Shown one piece after another: positions 19,218 through 28,952 of a DNA stretch of 64,000 bases. Position 1 is the first letter of the stretch, and each line of letters begins with the position of its first letter. The position numbers and the translations under genes are program-made. Where the stretch lies: positions 2,294,001-2,358,000 of the forward strand of contig NZ_CP136423.1 of the NCBI RefSeq assembly GCF_034356035.1, given 5' to 3'. The notes under the pieces were generated by a model that worked only from the letters and a program-made list of their open reading frames with translations, made no database searches and had not been told where the DNA came from. This stretch comes from Blautia hydrogenotrophica DSM 10507. GTDB lineage: Bacteria > Bacillota > Clostridia > Lachnospirales > Lachnospiraceae.

Positions 19218-20099
19218 ATGTCAAATAATCTTTCTCTTTACAATATTTTTTACACAGTCGGCAAAACCAGCAATATTTCCAAAGCAGCCAAAGAGCTCTA
19301 TATCAGCCAGCCTGCCATCAGCAAAGCAATCCGAAGGCTGGAAGAAGAACTTCAAACTGTGCTTTTTAAACGTTCTTCCCGTGGGGTCTTTCTGACAGAT
19401 GAGGGAAAACTGCTTTTTCATCATGTGGAATCTGCCTTCAATTCTCTAAAAACCGGCGAAGATTTGCTAGCTCACAATCGCACTCTAGGAATATCCCAGC
19501 TTAGAATCGGAGGCAGCACCACCCTATGCAAATATATCCTTCTGCCCTATTTAAAAAACTTCATTCAAGCTCACCCACACGTAAAGCTCACAATCAGCTG
19601 TCAGTCCACCTACCAGACTCTTAGTCTGCTAGAAGAAGGAAAAATTGATATCGGACTAGTGGGAAAAACCCAGAACCTGAAAAACTTTTCTTTTCATCCC
19701 CTGTGTCCGATACAAGATACATTTGTATCCACAAAAGACTATCTCAGAAATCTCTCCTTGCGCTCTGAACGCAAAGATCTCTTCTCTAGCGCTACCTTTA
19801 TGATGCTGGATGAAGAAAACCTCACCCGCCAATACATCAACTGTGCCTTTGAGAAAAACGGAATCACACTCAAAAACATTCTAGAAATCACCACTATGGA
19901 CCTGCTAATTGAGTTTTCCAAGATCGGCCTGGGTATCGCCTGCGTGATTCGCGAGTTTGTCCAGGAGGAGCTCTCTTCAGGACTGTTGCAGGAAGTCAAC
20001 CTGGGGCTTACGTTTCCCCAGAGGACCGTCGGTTTTGCCTGCAAAAAGACGAATTTACATCTTCCCATAATAGAAAGCTTTCTCAAAAAAATCGGATAG
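19218..20099 (+). CDS. LysR-family transcriptional regulator (likely leucine operon regulator)
   Basis: 293 residues: N-terminal winged helix (NISKAAKELYISQPAISKAIRRLE, ~18-41, the LysR signature) and a C-terminal effector domain of two Rossmann-like lobes. Divergent from leuCD with a dyad between them, so it probably responds to a branched-chain intermediate and controls leuCD, as LeuO/IlvY-like or CysL-like regulators do (inference). GGAGG 7 nt before ATG. Confidence 0.88.
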   Translation: MSNNLSLYNIFYTVGKTSNISKAAKELYISQPAISKAIRRLEEELQTVLFKRSSRGVFLTDEGKLLFHHVESAFNSLKTGEDLLAHNRTLGISQLRIGGSTTLCKYILLPYLKNFIQAHPHVKLTISCQSTYQTLSLLEEGKIDIGLVGKTQNLKNFSFHPLCPIQDTFVSTKDYLRNLSLRSERKDLFSSATFMMLDEENLTRQYINCAFEKNGITLKNILEITTMDLLIEFSKIGLGIACVIREFVQEELSSGLLQEVNLGLTFPQRTVGFACKKTNLHLPIIESFLKKIG

Positions 20100-20258
20100 A
20101 GAAGATTTTTCCCCTATCCGCCACGATATTGCGACCAACTTATCGCGTAAATCCTTATGCCGCCTGTCGGTGGCACCTCCAAAAAGTATAAGCTGCGGAT
20201 TGCTCCGTGCATCGTACTCCTGCAATCCTGACAGGCCTTTGTGCTCATGCAGTAAATA

Positions 20259-20299
20259 CGCCCAGTGGACAAGACATGGGACCTCTTATCCACTGAGCG
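20259..20299 (-). terminator. Hairpin after the DUF4234 gene
   Basis: 16-bp stem (20259-20274 with 20284-20299); the two non-Watson-Crick positions are G-U pairs only in minus-strand RNA, so it belongs to the leftward transcript. The U tract is poor. The rest of 20100-20258 shows no gene with a ribosome site. Confidence 0.45.
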
Positions 20300-20301
20300 C
20301 A

Positions 20302-20667
20302 TTAATAGTATTTGAAATTACTATCACGGAAATAGAGATTTAACTCATTTTGCATAATCGCATACACAACGATCTGTAAACCGATGATAGACACCAGAAG
20401 GTAGAGCAGCCCTGAATTGTCTGTATGGCGCCCATACCTGTCATTCAGCCGGTCCACCCGTTTTCCCATCTGATAAATCCAGTATAATCCATAGATTCCA
20501 CAAGTAATCAGACTGAACAGAAATACCATTCCTCCGCTGGTTCCCTCTTCTTCTAGAGCATCCAGCATATCATCATTCAACACAATCATCCAGTAAATGC
20601 CATAAATTCCACAGGTAATGATTGTAAATATAATGCACAATACAATGCTTCTTTCCTTTCCCATCAT
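20302..20667 (-). CDS. DUF4234 small membrane protein
   Basis: 121 residues with three hydrophobic segments. The repeated ITCGIYGIYW/ITCGIYGLYWIYQ motif (~18-27 and ~53-65) is the DUF4234 signature. Function unknown. Confidence 0.75.
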   Translation of the reverse strand: MMGKERSIVLCIIFTIITCGIYGIYWMIVLNDDMLDALEEEGTSGGMVFLFSLITCGIYGLYWIYQMGKRVDRLNDRYGRHTDNSGLLYLLVSIIGLQIVVYAIMQNELNLYFRDSNFKYY

Positions 20668-20760
20668 ATCCCTTCTTTCACTGACAGAGGGATGTTGAAT
20701 TTATCAACACCCCTCTATGATGCCTTGGATTCTAACAAAGTGGGCAAGCGCTCTGTTCTT

Positions 20761-21849
<1,089 letters not shown>

Positions 21850-22353
21850 TTATAAAAACGTCACGTTCTCTGCGCCTCTGGACAGTCCCACAATTCCTGT
21901 TCTGGCCAGCTCCAAAATCTCATATGGCTCCAAAAGCTCTATAAATGCTTCCAGTTTGTTTTTACTTCCAGTCAATTCAATAACCAAGGAATCCTTGCTG
22001 ACATCCACAACTTTCGCACGAAAGATATCAGCAATCGCAGCAACTCCTTCTCTCTGCTCAGCACCTGTAGAAATTTTTACCATAATCATTTCTCTACACA
22101 CACTGTCTTCTGGGTCCAGTACCTTGATATCTCTGACATCCACTTGCTTTTTCAACTGTTTTGTGATCTGCTCCAAAATTAACTCCTCGCCGGTGCACAC
22201 TACTGTCATCCTCGAATATCTAGGGTCTGCAGTCACACCCACTGATAAACTGTCTATATTATATCCTCTTCGGCTGAACAACCCTGAGATTCGGCTTAAC
22301 ACACCTGCATTATTATTGACTAGCAGAGAAAGCACTCTCTTATTTTCCTTCAT
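21850..22353 (-). CDS. ilvN: Acetolactate synthase regulatory (small) subunit
   Basis: 167 residues: N-terminal ACT domain (VLSLLVNNNAGVLSRISGLFSRRGYNIDSLSVG, beginning ~8, where the valine effector binds) and the C-terminal ALS_ss_C domain (~85-160, ending TGIVGLSRG). It activates the catalytic subunit and confers valine inhibition. No catalytic subunit gene is in the window, so it must lie elsewhere. Promoter at 22443-22470. Confidence 0.92.
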   Translation of the reverse strand: MKENKRVLSLLVNNNAGVLSRISGLFSRRGYNIDSLSVGVTADPRYSRMTVVCTGEELILEQITKQLKKQVDVRDIKVLDPEDSVCREMIMVKISTGAEQREGVAAIADIFRAKVVDVSKDSLVIELTGSKNKLEAFIELLEPYEILELARTGIVGLSRGAENVTFL

Positions 22354-22442
22354 GTATATCCCTTCTTTCCCCCAAATTTCTCGGATTTATGCTGACTATT
22401 ACTCTCGTTCTATTGTTTCCGACAACTTTATATATTTTTTTA

Positions 22443-22470
22443 ATTATACCAACTAATTCGGGTTTGTCAA
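22443..22470 (-). promoter_or_regulatory. Strong sigma-70 promoter of ilvN-ilvC
   Basis: Minus strand: TTGACA (22470-22465), 16-nt spacer, TATAAT (22448-22443), both perfect consensus. The ~85-nt leader shows no evident T-box specifier or leader peptide. Confidence 0.75.
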
Positions 22471-22520
22471 TGGCAGACTCCACATAAATTAATCTCAGTC
22501 CTTCAAAGAATAATAGCTTT

Positions 22521-23567
22521 TCACACCAAATACCGATTTCGAAGCTGTTCCAACACTCTTGGAGACAAATACATTTTCTTCCTGAGATAATTTTCCATGG
22601 AATCAAACCTTTGTTCAATGACCTGGAAAACCGTTTCTAAATAGACCTTTCTCACACTGTAGAGTGCTTGAATATTGGAATAAGTCTGAGGACTGACCAC
22701 CATCTTAGTCTCTAAAAGCCGAACCAGATATTCTGCCTCTGATTCCAGATACTCGTTCGTTCTAAGATAGTCCTCTACAATCACCGGTCTGGGAATCCCC
22801 AGCGCACTCAGCAGTAAAACTGTGCCGATTCCAACCCGGTCTTTCCCCGCTGAACAATGATACAGCACTGCCCCATCATCCTGGTGAAGCAGTTCGTCAA
22901 AGAACTTGGCATACCGGTCCACAGCATAAGGCTCTAGTACTAGGTTCTGATATACCTTCTCCAAAAACTCTCCCATATCAATCTTAGAATCTACTACTTC
23001 GTCCAAAAGCCTTCGCTCCCTAGTGATTCCCATAGTTTCTTCATCCAAAATAGGATTCTGCACGTAGGTGACTCCCTTTAAAACTGTATCTGGTCTGCGC
23101 TCCTGCTCCTTCTCTGTGCGAAAGTCAATAACTTTCGTCAAGTGGTATTCCTCCAGAAGCACTCTCTGATCTTCGTTAGACAAATGGTACAAATCTCCGC
23201 TTCTCAAAAGCCGATGTGGTAAAATCACTCTGCCGTCAGTCGCTTTCAGAGCTCCAAGATCTCTGGTATTTGCCAAGCTTTGAAACGCAATCCTAGCCCC
23301 TTTTGGATACCCCACGGCTATTCGGGGATTTAACCTTTGAAGTTCTCTCAGGCAAGATGCCGCCTCTTCTAATGTCATCTCAAATTTATATTTTTTCCGC
23401 AGACGTGTCACCAGACAGAGCGCATGACCGCCTCCTGTATTTTTTCCTGTCGGCTCTTCTTTTCTGCGGTAAGCCCAGAGGATTTCGGAGCATGGGAGAG
23501 TGTTGGTTTTTACTCTTTTGGTAAATATTAGATTCCCGTCTTCAATTCTGATCTTTCCATATTTCAT
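22521..23567 (-). CDS. Tyrosine/lipid phosphatase (PF13350-type)
   Basis: The phosphatase loop HCSAGKDRVG matches C-x5-R (Cys/Arg ~residue 240) of protein tyrosine phosphatase-like enzymes of the Y_phosphatase3 group; ANTRDLGALKATDGR (~100) and VIDFRTEKEQERRPD (~152) are its usual N-terminal marks. Some members dephosphorylate Tyr and others phosphoinositides. Start MKYGKI (23567) or MTMKYG is favoured because GGGGGA lies just upstream. The first ~85 residues carry an extra small domain. Confidence 0.8.
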   Translation of the reverse strand: MKYGKIRIEDGNLIFTKRVKTNTLPCSEILWAYRRKEEPTGKNTGGGHALCLVTRLRKKYKFEMTLEEAASCLRELQRLNPRIAVGYPKGARIAFQSLANTRDLGALKATDGRVILPHRLLRSGDLYHLSNEDQRVLLEEYHLTKVIDFRTEKEQERRPDTVLKGVTYVQNPILDEETMGITRERRLLDEVVDSKIDMGEFLEKVYQNLVLEPYAVDRYAKFFDELLHQDDGAVLYHCSAGKDRVGIGTVLLLSALGIPRPVIVEDYLRTNEYLESEAEYLVRLLETKMVVSPQTYSNIQALYSVRKVYLETVFQVIEQRFDSMENYLRKKMYLSPRVLEQLRNRYLV

Positions 23568-23628
23568 GGTCATTTCCCCCATTTTTCTTTTTTTCATCAT
23601 ATCATATATGTATTTCTTTTTAAAGGGC

Positions 23629-23656
23629 TTGACAGGCGAACTCTTTCTGCTATACT
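23629..23656 (+). promoter_or_regulatory. ssrA promoter
   Basis: TTGACA (23629-23634), 16-nt spacer, TATACT (23651-23656), about 45 nt before the mature tmRNA 5' end. Confidence 0.7.
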
Positions 23657-23700
23657 GGTGATGTAACAGTGGTTCGTCTGTCAGCCAGTCGCTTCAATAA

Positions 23701-24050
23701 GGGCTTGTACTGGTTTCGACGGGGGTTTTGAAGTTGCGGAAGCCATTCGCAGACTCCGGCACTGCGTATCAAGCTGGAATTTTAAATATAAACGCAGACG
23801 AAGATTACGCGTTAGCAGCTGCCTAATTGCAGCTCGTCAGCCTTAGAGCACTCACACTTTAAGAATCTGGCGTCGACTATGTGAGAAACCTTACCGGCTA
23901 AGCTTTGCCCCGGTAGATGTATGATGAAGCTACTGAAGTCCTAAGCCTGTCACCGGGCGTGGGATCGAGGGAATGTCAAAACAGTGACTGTAATGGGAGA
24001 TGCCGCAAGGGATAGGCTTTCGGACGCGGGTTCGATTCCCGCCAGGTCCA
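23701..24050 (+). ncRNA. ssrA: tmRNA
   Basis: Rescues stalled ribosomes and tags the nascent peptide. tRNA-like ends pair: 5' GGGCTTG with 3' CAGGTCC, plus discriminator A at 24050 and T-arm GCGGGTTCGATTCCCGC; CCA is not encoded. Conserved TGGTTTCGACGGGGG follows the 5' end. The tag frame ends INADEDYALAAA then TAA (23824-23826); the exact resume codon is uncertain. The 3' end is the prophage integration site. Confidence 0.95.
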
Positions 24051-24060
24051 TGCATAAAAA
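24028..24060. other. Left attachment site (attL) at the ssrA 3' end, approximate
   Basis: A tyrosine integrase gene starts the prophage just beyond ssrA, and tRNA/tmRNA 3' ends are standard targets for such integrases. The element keeps ssrA intact. The core was not delimited because no second copy of the GGTTCGATTCCCGCC region is found in the window. Confidence 0.5.
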
Positions 24061-24098
24061 CGCGTTTTTTCTTGTAAAATCAAGGATTTCGCGTTTTT
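24056..24098 (+). terminator. Terminator after ssrA (prophage-side DNA)
   Basis: AAAAACGCG (24056-24064) pairs with CGCGTTTTT (24090-24098), inner TCTTG/CAAGG; T-rich end. Confidence 0.6.
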
Positions 24099-24148
24099 TT
24101 GATTATCAAACATTTTGATTACCCGTGATTACCTTTTTATTGCCTAAG

Positions 24149-25366
24149 TCAAATAATCTCGGATAATATCTCTCTTTTATAATCCATTTCAGAAATATCA
24201 TAACTATAATTTAAAGCATTAACTTCTTCTGTGTGTCCAAGCATTGATGCTGCAACAATGCTTGACACACCAGCACATCTTAATTTTGAATTTAATGTTC
24301 GCCTTAGTGATTGGATGCTTTTTTCTGGAATTCCGGCCTGTATACACCTATAACGTATACAATGAGCGATAGAAGAAGAATGGAGTTTTCCGTTTTCATT
24401 CTGGAATATGTATTCGCCAAGAAATCCATACTGCATTTCTATTTTTTTCACTTTATAAAGTAAGCTTGAAATTTTTTGAGTAATAGGGAATTGACGTTCT
24501 TTTCTGGTTTTTGTAGAATCAACGATGTATTCCTTAGTTATTCTATCGTGCTTTTCGGAGCAACATATTACAATAACCCCCAGATCTTCGCGAATATTTT
24601 CCCACCTTAATGCAGTTATTTCCCCAATTCTCATTCCGGTATATATAGCTAATTCTACCGCATAATTCGGTATATAATGAGGTTTTTGGGTTTGGCTAAT
24701 ATATAATTGTTTCAATAAAAGATTCAAATCGTTAGTATTAATGGTTCTTTCTTCAGGGTTTTTTTTATCCCGATTAAAAAACTTCGAAAAGTTTCTTGTT
24801 TCGACGTATTCGCAAGGGTTTTCTGATATTATTCTTTTTATTCTCGCGTGTTTAAAAACTCCGTTTATATATCCCATAAGCGATTTTCCCGCTTTTTCTT
24901 TGAGGTTCAGCTTTTTGATTTGCTGAATAACAAAAGCGGTAATATCTTCTTCATTGATTTTTCTTATATCAAGTTTTTCAAATTTCGAATTTTCAAAATA
25001 TCGCTTATAATCCGAATCATACTTTGTCAACGTATTATTTGAAACTCCATAAGAAACCTGCTTTTCTTTCCATTTTTGAAAATATGAATGAAAGCTATAA
25101 TCTTCAGTCTTTGCTTTTTCTATATTCTCGTAATAACTCACAATAATATTTTGCACTGCTTTTTTCGTCGAAAGCTTTTTTAAAATTCTTTTCCCATTTT
25201 CATCGAGAATATATGTTCTCCATTTTCCGTCTTTTCCTTCCCAAATTTTATACGGGTGTTTTTCTAATATTTCCTTTCTTTTGTTCATGTTTACTTGTTC
25301 CTGAATATATGACATACTTATCATATCATGTTCAAGAGCATACTGCAATAAATCACGATCTTCCAT
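24149..25366 (-). CDS. int: Tyrosine recombinase, prophage integrase
   Basis: 405 residues: an N-terminal arm/AP2-like and SAM-like core-binding part (~35-200), then the catalytic domain. Catalytic residues visible: Arg246 (TGMRIGEI), Arg355 (SLRRTL), His378 (LGHTEEV) and Tyr near 387-389 (NYSYD). The usual His of the HxxR box is Gln352 here (codon CAA). It lacks a clear ribosome site and lies just after the early-operon terminator, so it has separate, probably weak expression. No excisionase gene was recognised nearby. Confidence 0.88.
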   Translation of the reverse strand: MEDRDLLQYALEHDMISMSYIQEQVNMNKRKEILEKHPYKIWEGKDGKWRTYILDENGKRILKKLSTKKAVQNIIVSYYENIEKAKTEDYSFHSYFQKWKEKQVSYGVSNNTLTKYDSDYKRYFENSKFEKLDIRKINEEDITAFVIQQIKKLNLKEKAGKSLMGYINGVFKHARIKRIISENPCEYVETRNFSKFFNRDKKNPEERTINTNDLNLLLKQLYISQTQKPHYIPNYAVELAIYTGMRIGEITALRWENIREDLGVIVICCSEKHDRITKEYIVDSTKTRKERQFPITQKISSLLYKVKKIEMQYGFLGEYIFQNENGKLHSSSIAHCIRYRCIQAGIPEKSIQSLRRTLNSKLRCAGVSSIVAASMLGHTEEVNALNYSYDISEMDYKREILSEII

Positions 25367-25376
25367 ATTTTAAAAA

Positions 25377-25411
25377 GGAGCCGGGACGTCCCTTCGCTGG
25401 CCAGCGGCTCC
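25377..25411 (-). terminator. Terminator of the leftward early operon
   Basis: 7-bp GC stem GGAGCCG/CGGCTCC with inner pairing, followed on the minus strand by TTTTTAAAA. It separates the early operon from the integrase. Confidence 0.7.
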
Positions 25412-25426
25412 GACTCCTTTCTAATT

Positions 25427-25645
25427 TTACAAAATATCAAAGATATTTAATTGCCCATTAATTTCTTCCGGTACCGGTTCTTCAAAAAATTTACAAGCCA
25501 CATAATTTGATTTCCAACATACATCTGATTCAAACAGATCACATCTTAGTTTTTTTCCATTTTGATGGAAGTGTTTGCATTCTTCACAATTATGTCTCCA
25601 TGATGAGCCTCCTGATCTTTTATACATTTCACTAATTTTCCTCAT
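25427..25645 (-). CDS. Small Cys-rich phage protein
   Basis: About 72 residues from MRKISEMYK (GGAGAA upstream). Cys pattern CEECKHF-x8-CDLF..VCW..VACKFFE suggests a small zinc-binding domain. Ends with an FDIL tail. Last gene of the early operon; role unknown. Confidence 0.6.
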   Translation of the reverse strand: MRKISEMYKRSGGSSWRHNCEECKHFHQNGKKLRCDLFESDVCWKSNYVACKFFEEPVPEEINGQLNIFDIL

Positions 25646-25646
25646 A

Positions 25647-26066
25647 TCAGTATTCTCCAAAACCAAATTCTTTGTTAATATCCATTGAATCAAATTCTAA
25701 CTCAATTCCCATTTGCTTTTGCAATTCTTGATATGTTTTTTCAATGCCATTTCTGGATACATACTCTGTTGCCGCATTATAATTTTCGAGTAACCTTTGA
25801 TTGGCCTTTGTATATCCCCAAGTCATTTTAATGGCAACCAGAGTAATCAAAATGTTCGCCACTGCAATATAGTCTTCTGCTTTCTCTAGTTTTTCTCGTG
25901 CCTCTTTTTGATAAATATCTTCAAATTCTTTTTCTCTAGCTTCACACCAAAATTTAAGAGAATCTACTCTGCATTTTGTCAAATCTGATATTTGATTTAG
26001 AGTAAAATTTGCGACATTCATTGGATATCCCGATGATTTTACTTTTCTCCTCAGCTTATTACTCAT
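25647..26066 (-). CDS. Hypothetical phage protein
   Basis: Start at MSNKLRRKVKSSG (26066), since GGAGAAAGAAAA precedes it. ~139 residues, mostly helical and charged with a hydrophobic stretch IAVANILITLVAIKMTWG (~75-92) that could be one membrane span. Not recognised. Confidence 0.55.
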   Translation of the reverse strand: MSNKLRRKVKSSGYPMNVANFTLNQISDLTKCRVDSLKFWCEAREKEFEDIYQKEAREKLEKAEDYIAVANILITLVAIKMTWGYTKANQRLLENYNAATEYVSRNGIEKTYQELQKQMGIELEFDSMDINKEFGFGEY

Positions 26067-26085
26067 TTTTCTTTCTCCATTCATT

Positions 26086-26334
26086 TTATATATTTCCAAT
26101 ATTTCCGTTGTATAGAGAATTCCCCTGCTTTCTTTTCTTCAAAGCCTTTTCTGCATCTGCCAAGCTAAAATATAAATTGGGGTAGCTTAAATCTGTCCAA
26201 TCTCCACCATACATCACAGCTTTTGCTGATACATCCTCTACTGTATAGCTGTTTATGTAAAAATGGTGATACGGTACAGACTCTTCAATGATTTCGTATA
26301 CAGTACTTCCGACAGCAACGGGAAGAACTATCAA
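26086..26334 (-). CDS. Hypothetical phage protein
   Basis: 82 residues, no known domain; the C-terminal LADAEKALKKRKQG resembles the 'EEAEKALKEM' end of small phage proteins such as that at 31793. Overlaps the upstream MazG-like gene by 4 bp. Confidence 0.55.
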   Translation of the reverse strand: MIVLPVAVGSTVYEIIEESVPYHHFYINSYTVEDVSAKAVMYGGDWTDLSYPNLYFSLADAEKALKKRKQGNSLYNGNIGNI

Positions 26335-26696
26335 GCGTCCTTGTTTTTCCAGTTCCTCATACCTGTTATTCCGCAGTTCAGTTTTTCTAAGACTTTCTTT
26401 TGCCGCTTTTCCATCTCTTTGATTGTACGGTCAAGCTTATACTCCATCATCAGCTCCACATCATCCCCAATCTCTAACAAATATTCCACCTGCGGGGCCA
26501 CATTCTTTACGTCTGCGATCTCTTCAATCGCAGGGCACTTGTCCCCTGTCAATACATACTTGCTCAATGCCTGGACCAGCTCACCGCACTCCTCTGCCAG
26601 CTTCCAAAGCTGCTTTTCCTGGTAGTGATCTGCGATCTGGCGAAGCTTCTGCTGCCGTTCATCAATCATGTTTTCAATCTCTATCATTCTTATCAC
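26331..26696 (-). CDS. MazG-like nucleotide pyrophosphohydrolase
   Basis: 121 residues. The EECGELVQALSKY (~36-48) and EEIADVKN (~58-65) motifs give the E-x2-E...E-x2-D metal site of all-alpha NTP pyrophosphohydrolases (MazG/dUTPase type). Phage versions probably clean or adjust the nucleotide pool. Overlaps its neighbours by 4 bp on both sides. Confidence 0.7.
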   Translation of the reverse strand: MIRMIEIENMIDERQQKLRQIADHYQEKQLWKLAEECGELVQALSKYVLTGDKCPAIEEIADVKNVAPQVEYLLEIGDDVELMMEYKLDRTIKEMEKRQKKVLEKLNCGITGMRNWKNKDA

Positions 26697-26980
26697 CCTT
26701 TCTTTGGATATAGCCGTAAAACATCGTATAATCTCGATACAGCCTTTTGATTGCTTTCCTCAACCAATTTTACATATTCATCCAGATTAACCGTAGAATC
26801 GTCCATAATCGCTTTTTGTCGCTCTTCTAGATATCTTTCCGCCAAAGTTGTCATACTACCATAATACCCGATTGTACGCTCTACCTCTCTTCCGCTCTTC
26901 CTTGATGTGCCTCTCTCTTTCAAAATATAATTTAACCGATCTGTTTCAACAAAATATTTCTCGTCAAGATTAATTTTCAT
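26693..26980 (-). CDS. DUF5405-like phage protein
   Basis: 95 residues beginning MKINLDEKYFVETDRLNYIL with IGYYGSMTTLAERYLE in the middle, a layout seen in small early phage proteins (DUF5405-like). Function unknown. Confidence 0.6.
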   Translation of the reverse strand: MKINLDEKYFVETDRLNYILKERGTSRKSGREVERTIGYYGSMTTLAERYLEERQKAIMDDSTVNLDEYVKLVEESNQKAVSRLYDVLRLYPKKG

Positions 26981-27037
26981 ATATTTCTCCTTCTGGTACT
27001 CTCCAATCCCTAGTATGATATATATTTTTAATTCTAG

Positions 27038-27859
27038 TTACAAAATTTCAGAAAGCAATTTTTTATTCCGCTCCCTTGCCTGCGTCTGTCGCACGCTCTC
27101 CTCTGGAAATGGTATCTGATAAGTCATATCCTGTACTCGACTTTTTATCCGATCATCATAATCAAGGTGCTCAACAGCTACATTACTTGTGAAAAAAGTC
27201 AACTTTTTGTTTATGTATCGCTCGTTAATAATGTGATAAAATTTATCATTTACCCAGCCTGTGAGATTTTCACTTCCAAAATCATCAATAAACAAGATAT
27301 CTGTCGTCGCCAAATCTTCCAAAAGCTCATTTTCTTTTTGTTTACTGTCTTTGTCATAAGTTTTTTTGATTGCATTCAGAATGCGAGAACTTGTAGCAAA
27401 TTTAACCACATAACCATCATCCAAAAACTTATTTGCAAGACTAGCAGCCATTCTTGTTTTTCCGCTTCCCTTTGTCTCCGAATACAGATACAGGCCTAAT
27501 CCAGATTTTTTATATTCACTAAAATAATCGAGATATGTTTTTATTTTCTTACAGGCTGCTGTAGCAATCCTCTTTTCAGACGGATTTTGATATGCACTTA
27601 GTGTAAAGTTATTAAGTCGAGTTTCTTTATAAACCGGCGGAATATCAGCGAATGATATTCTTTGTTTCAAAAGTATGTTTTCTCGGCATTTACAAGACAC
27701 CGCTTCTTTTTGCCCAAACTCATTAATGCTTATTATCCAACCGATTCCGCCACATACAGGACACTCACTCAAATCCGTCGAAATCTCCGTTGTAAGATTC
27801 TGCGGCTTGTCTAAGTTCCTCAGAGAATGTAAGCTTTCCAATTTTTCTCTCAGGTTCAT
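27038..27859 (-). CDS. DnaC/IstB-like helicase loader ATPase
   Basis: 273 residues. A Cys-rich N-terminal segment (CPVCGG..CKCRE, ~33-60) is followed by an AAA+ core with Walker A ETKGSGKTR (~128-136) and Walker B ILFIDDFG (~192-199). Loads replicative helicase at the phage origin together with the organiser encoded just upstream; the genes overlap by 95 bp, and GGAGGA sits in front of this ATG inside the upstream gene. Confidence 0.85.
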   Translation of the reverse strand: MNLREKLESLHSLRNLDKPQNLTTEISTDLSECPVCGGIGWIISINEFGQKEAVSCKCRENILLKQRISFADIPPVYKETRLNNFTLSAYQNPSEKRIATAACKKIKTYLDYFSEYKKSGLGLYLYSETKGSGKTRMAASLANKFLDDGYVVKFATSSRILNAIKKTYDKDSKQKENELLEDLATTDILFIDDFGSENLTGWVNDKFYHIINERYINKKLTFFTSNVAVEHLDYDDRIKSRVQDMTYQIPFPEESVRQTQARERNKKLLSEIL

Positions 27860-28544
27860 CCTTCATTCCTCCTAGATAATCAACAAACGGAGTGTTAGGG
27901 CCTAAAAATGTAGCACCAAGTTTGATATAACGCTCCTCTGTGTGATTCTTTTTGCACTCATCAGCATATCTTTTAACTGCTGTCTCCAATTCGTCTTCCG
28001 AAAATCCATCCGCCAAACGTGCCATATAACACTTATAGGCCTTGGCCTTTTCTTTTTTTCTTGGGTATGCATTCCATACACGTTCAAAACCACACATATA
28101 TGTTTTTTTATCATTTTCATTTACATTAACATTTTCATTTACATTTTCATTAGGTTTTTTTTGGAGTTTTATTTCTCCAATTACTTCTTGTGTTTCAAAA
28201 TAACCTTCGGTTTTAGTTTGGTTATTTATCTCTTCCATATTTTTATAACCATCGGTTTCTATATTGTATCTATTTTTTGAAACCAATGGTTTTTGATTTT
28301 CATAACCGATGGTTTTTGATTTTTTGGGCCTACCACCCTTTTTCCCATTTGAATACCGTAAATTATTTGCATCAATTTGTACCTTTATCATGGAGAAAAT
28401 TCCTAGTTCTATCCCTTTCAATTCAGGTTCGCGTCCATTGAATACATATTCGAAAACAGCATTATAAAGAGAGTATCCACTTTTTTTCGGCAGTTCTTTG
28501 ATGCAATCATAAAATGTTTTATAAAAAATAAAGCTATCTCTCAT
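27765..28544 (-). CDS. Phage replication organiser (DnaD/DUF6291-like)
   Basis: 259 residues. N-terminal DUF6291-like domain (SFIFYKTFYDCIKELP ... YSNGKKGGRPKKSK, 1-95), an Asn/Glu/Lys-rich linker with repeated NENVNVNEN, then a C-terminal helical domain (FERVWNAYPRKKEKAKAYKCY) as in phage replisome organisers. Binds the origin and recruits the loader encoded next. Codon repeats in the linker (ATTTTCATTTACATT on the + strand) could mark the origin. Confidence 0.75.
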   Translation of the reverse strand: MRDSFIFYKTFYDCIKELPKKSGYSLYNAVFEYVFNGREPELKGIELGIFSMIKVQIDANNLRYSNGKKGGRPKKSKTIGYENQKPLVSKNRYNIETDGYKNMEEINNQTKTEGYFETQEVIGEIKLQKKPNENVNENVNVNENDKKTYMCGFERVWNAYPRKKEKAKAYKCYMARLADGFSEDELETAVKRYADECKKNHTEERYIKLGATFLGPNTPFVDYLGGMKDEPERKIGKLTFSEELRQAAESYNGDFDGFE

Positions 28545-28546
28545 CT

Positions 28547-28783
28547 TTATTCCTCAATTTTTTTGCAACGTTTCTTCTTTTTTGATTTAAAATATCCTAA
28601 CTCTTTGCACTTTCTCGGGTCACAGAGCCTACATTTCCCCGTATTTTCGCTATAATTGCAAAATCTATAAAGCATGTTATTTTTCTCTCCCATCCCTGAA
28701 AAATGTGCACATTTGGTACATAGTTTTCTTTTTATACTATTTACTTCAGGTTCTGTTAGTTCTTCCCAAATTTTGAAAATCAT
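28547..28783 (-). CDS. Small zinc-finger-like phage protein
   Basis: 78 residues with CTKCAHF, RFCNY, CRLCDPRKC. Lys-rich C-terminus (KSKKKKRCKK). AAGGAG ribosome site. Likely a nucleic-acid or metal-binding accessory protein; not recognised. Confidence 0.6.
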   Translation of the reverse strand: MIFKIWEELTEPEVNSIKRKLCTKCAHFSGMGEKNNMLYRFCNYSENTGKCRLCDPRKCKELGYFKSKKKKRCKKIEE

Positions 28784-28832
28784 TTTTTCTCCTTATAAAG
28801 TCACTAAAAAAGGTTCCATCATTATCCATTTA

Positions 28833-28952
28833 TTACTGTTTTGCATAGTGATCTAACATGATTAAATATTGGAATTTCGGGCAGAATCGCCTTTTATCTT
28901 TTGTAATTAGAATTGCCCCGTTTCCGGGTTTTATCTTTAGTAGAAATGTTAA
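28833..28952 (-). pseudogene. Possible gene remnant without start codon
   Basis: Between the BRO-like gene and the zinc-finger gene the frame following the BRO stop reads KPGNGAILITKDKRRFC..., protein-like in composition, but no ATG, GTG or TTG start exists. Either relic coding DNA or chance. Confidence 0.25.

Noticed and set aside
20114..20302. 62-residue minus-strand protein
   Set aside because: Overlaps the hairpin after the DUF4234 gene and lacks a ribosome site; more likely noncoding or repeat DNA.
22354..22442. T-box or leader-peptide attenuator before ilvN
   Set aside because: No T-box sequence, specifier stem or run of Leu/Val/Ile codons was seen in the short leader.
22340..22618. 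92-residue minus-strand protein between the phosphatase and ilvN
   Set aside because: Covers the perfect ilvN promoter and overlaps the phosphatase end; no ribosome site.
28100..28160. CRISPR-like or iteron repeats (ATTTTCATTTACATT units)
   Set aside because: They are Asn/Glu/Val codon repeats within the replication organiser linker; an origin role is possible but no CRISPR repeat-spacer pattern exists here or elsewhere in the window.
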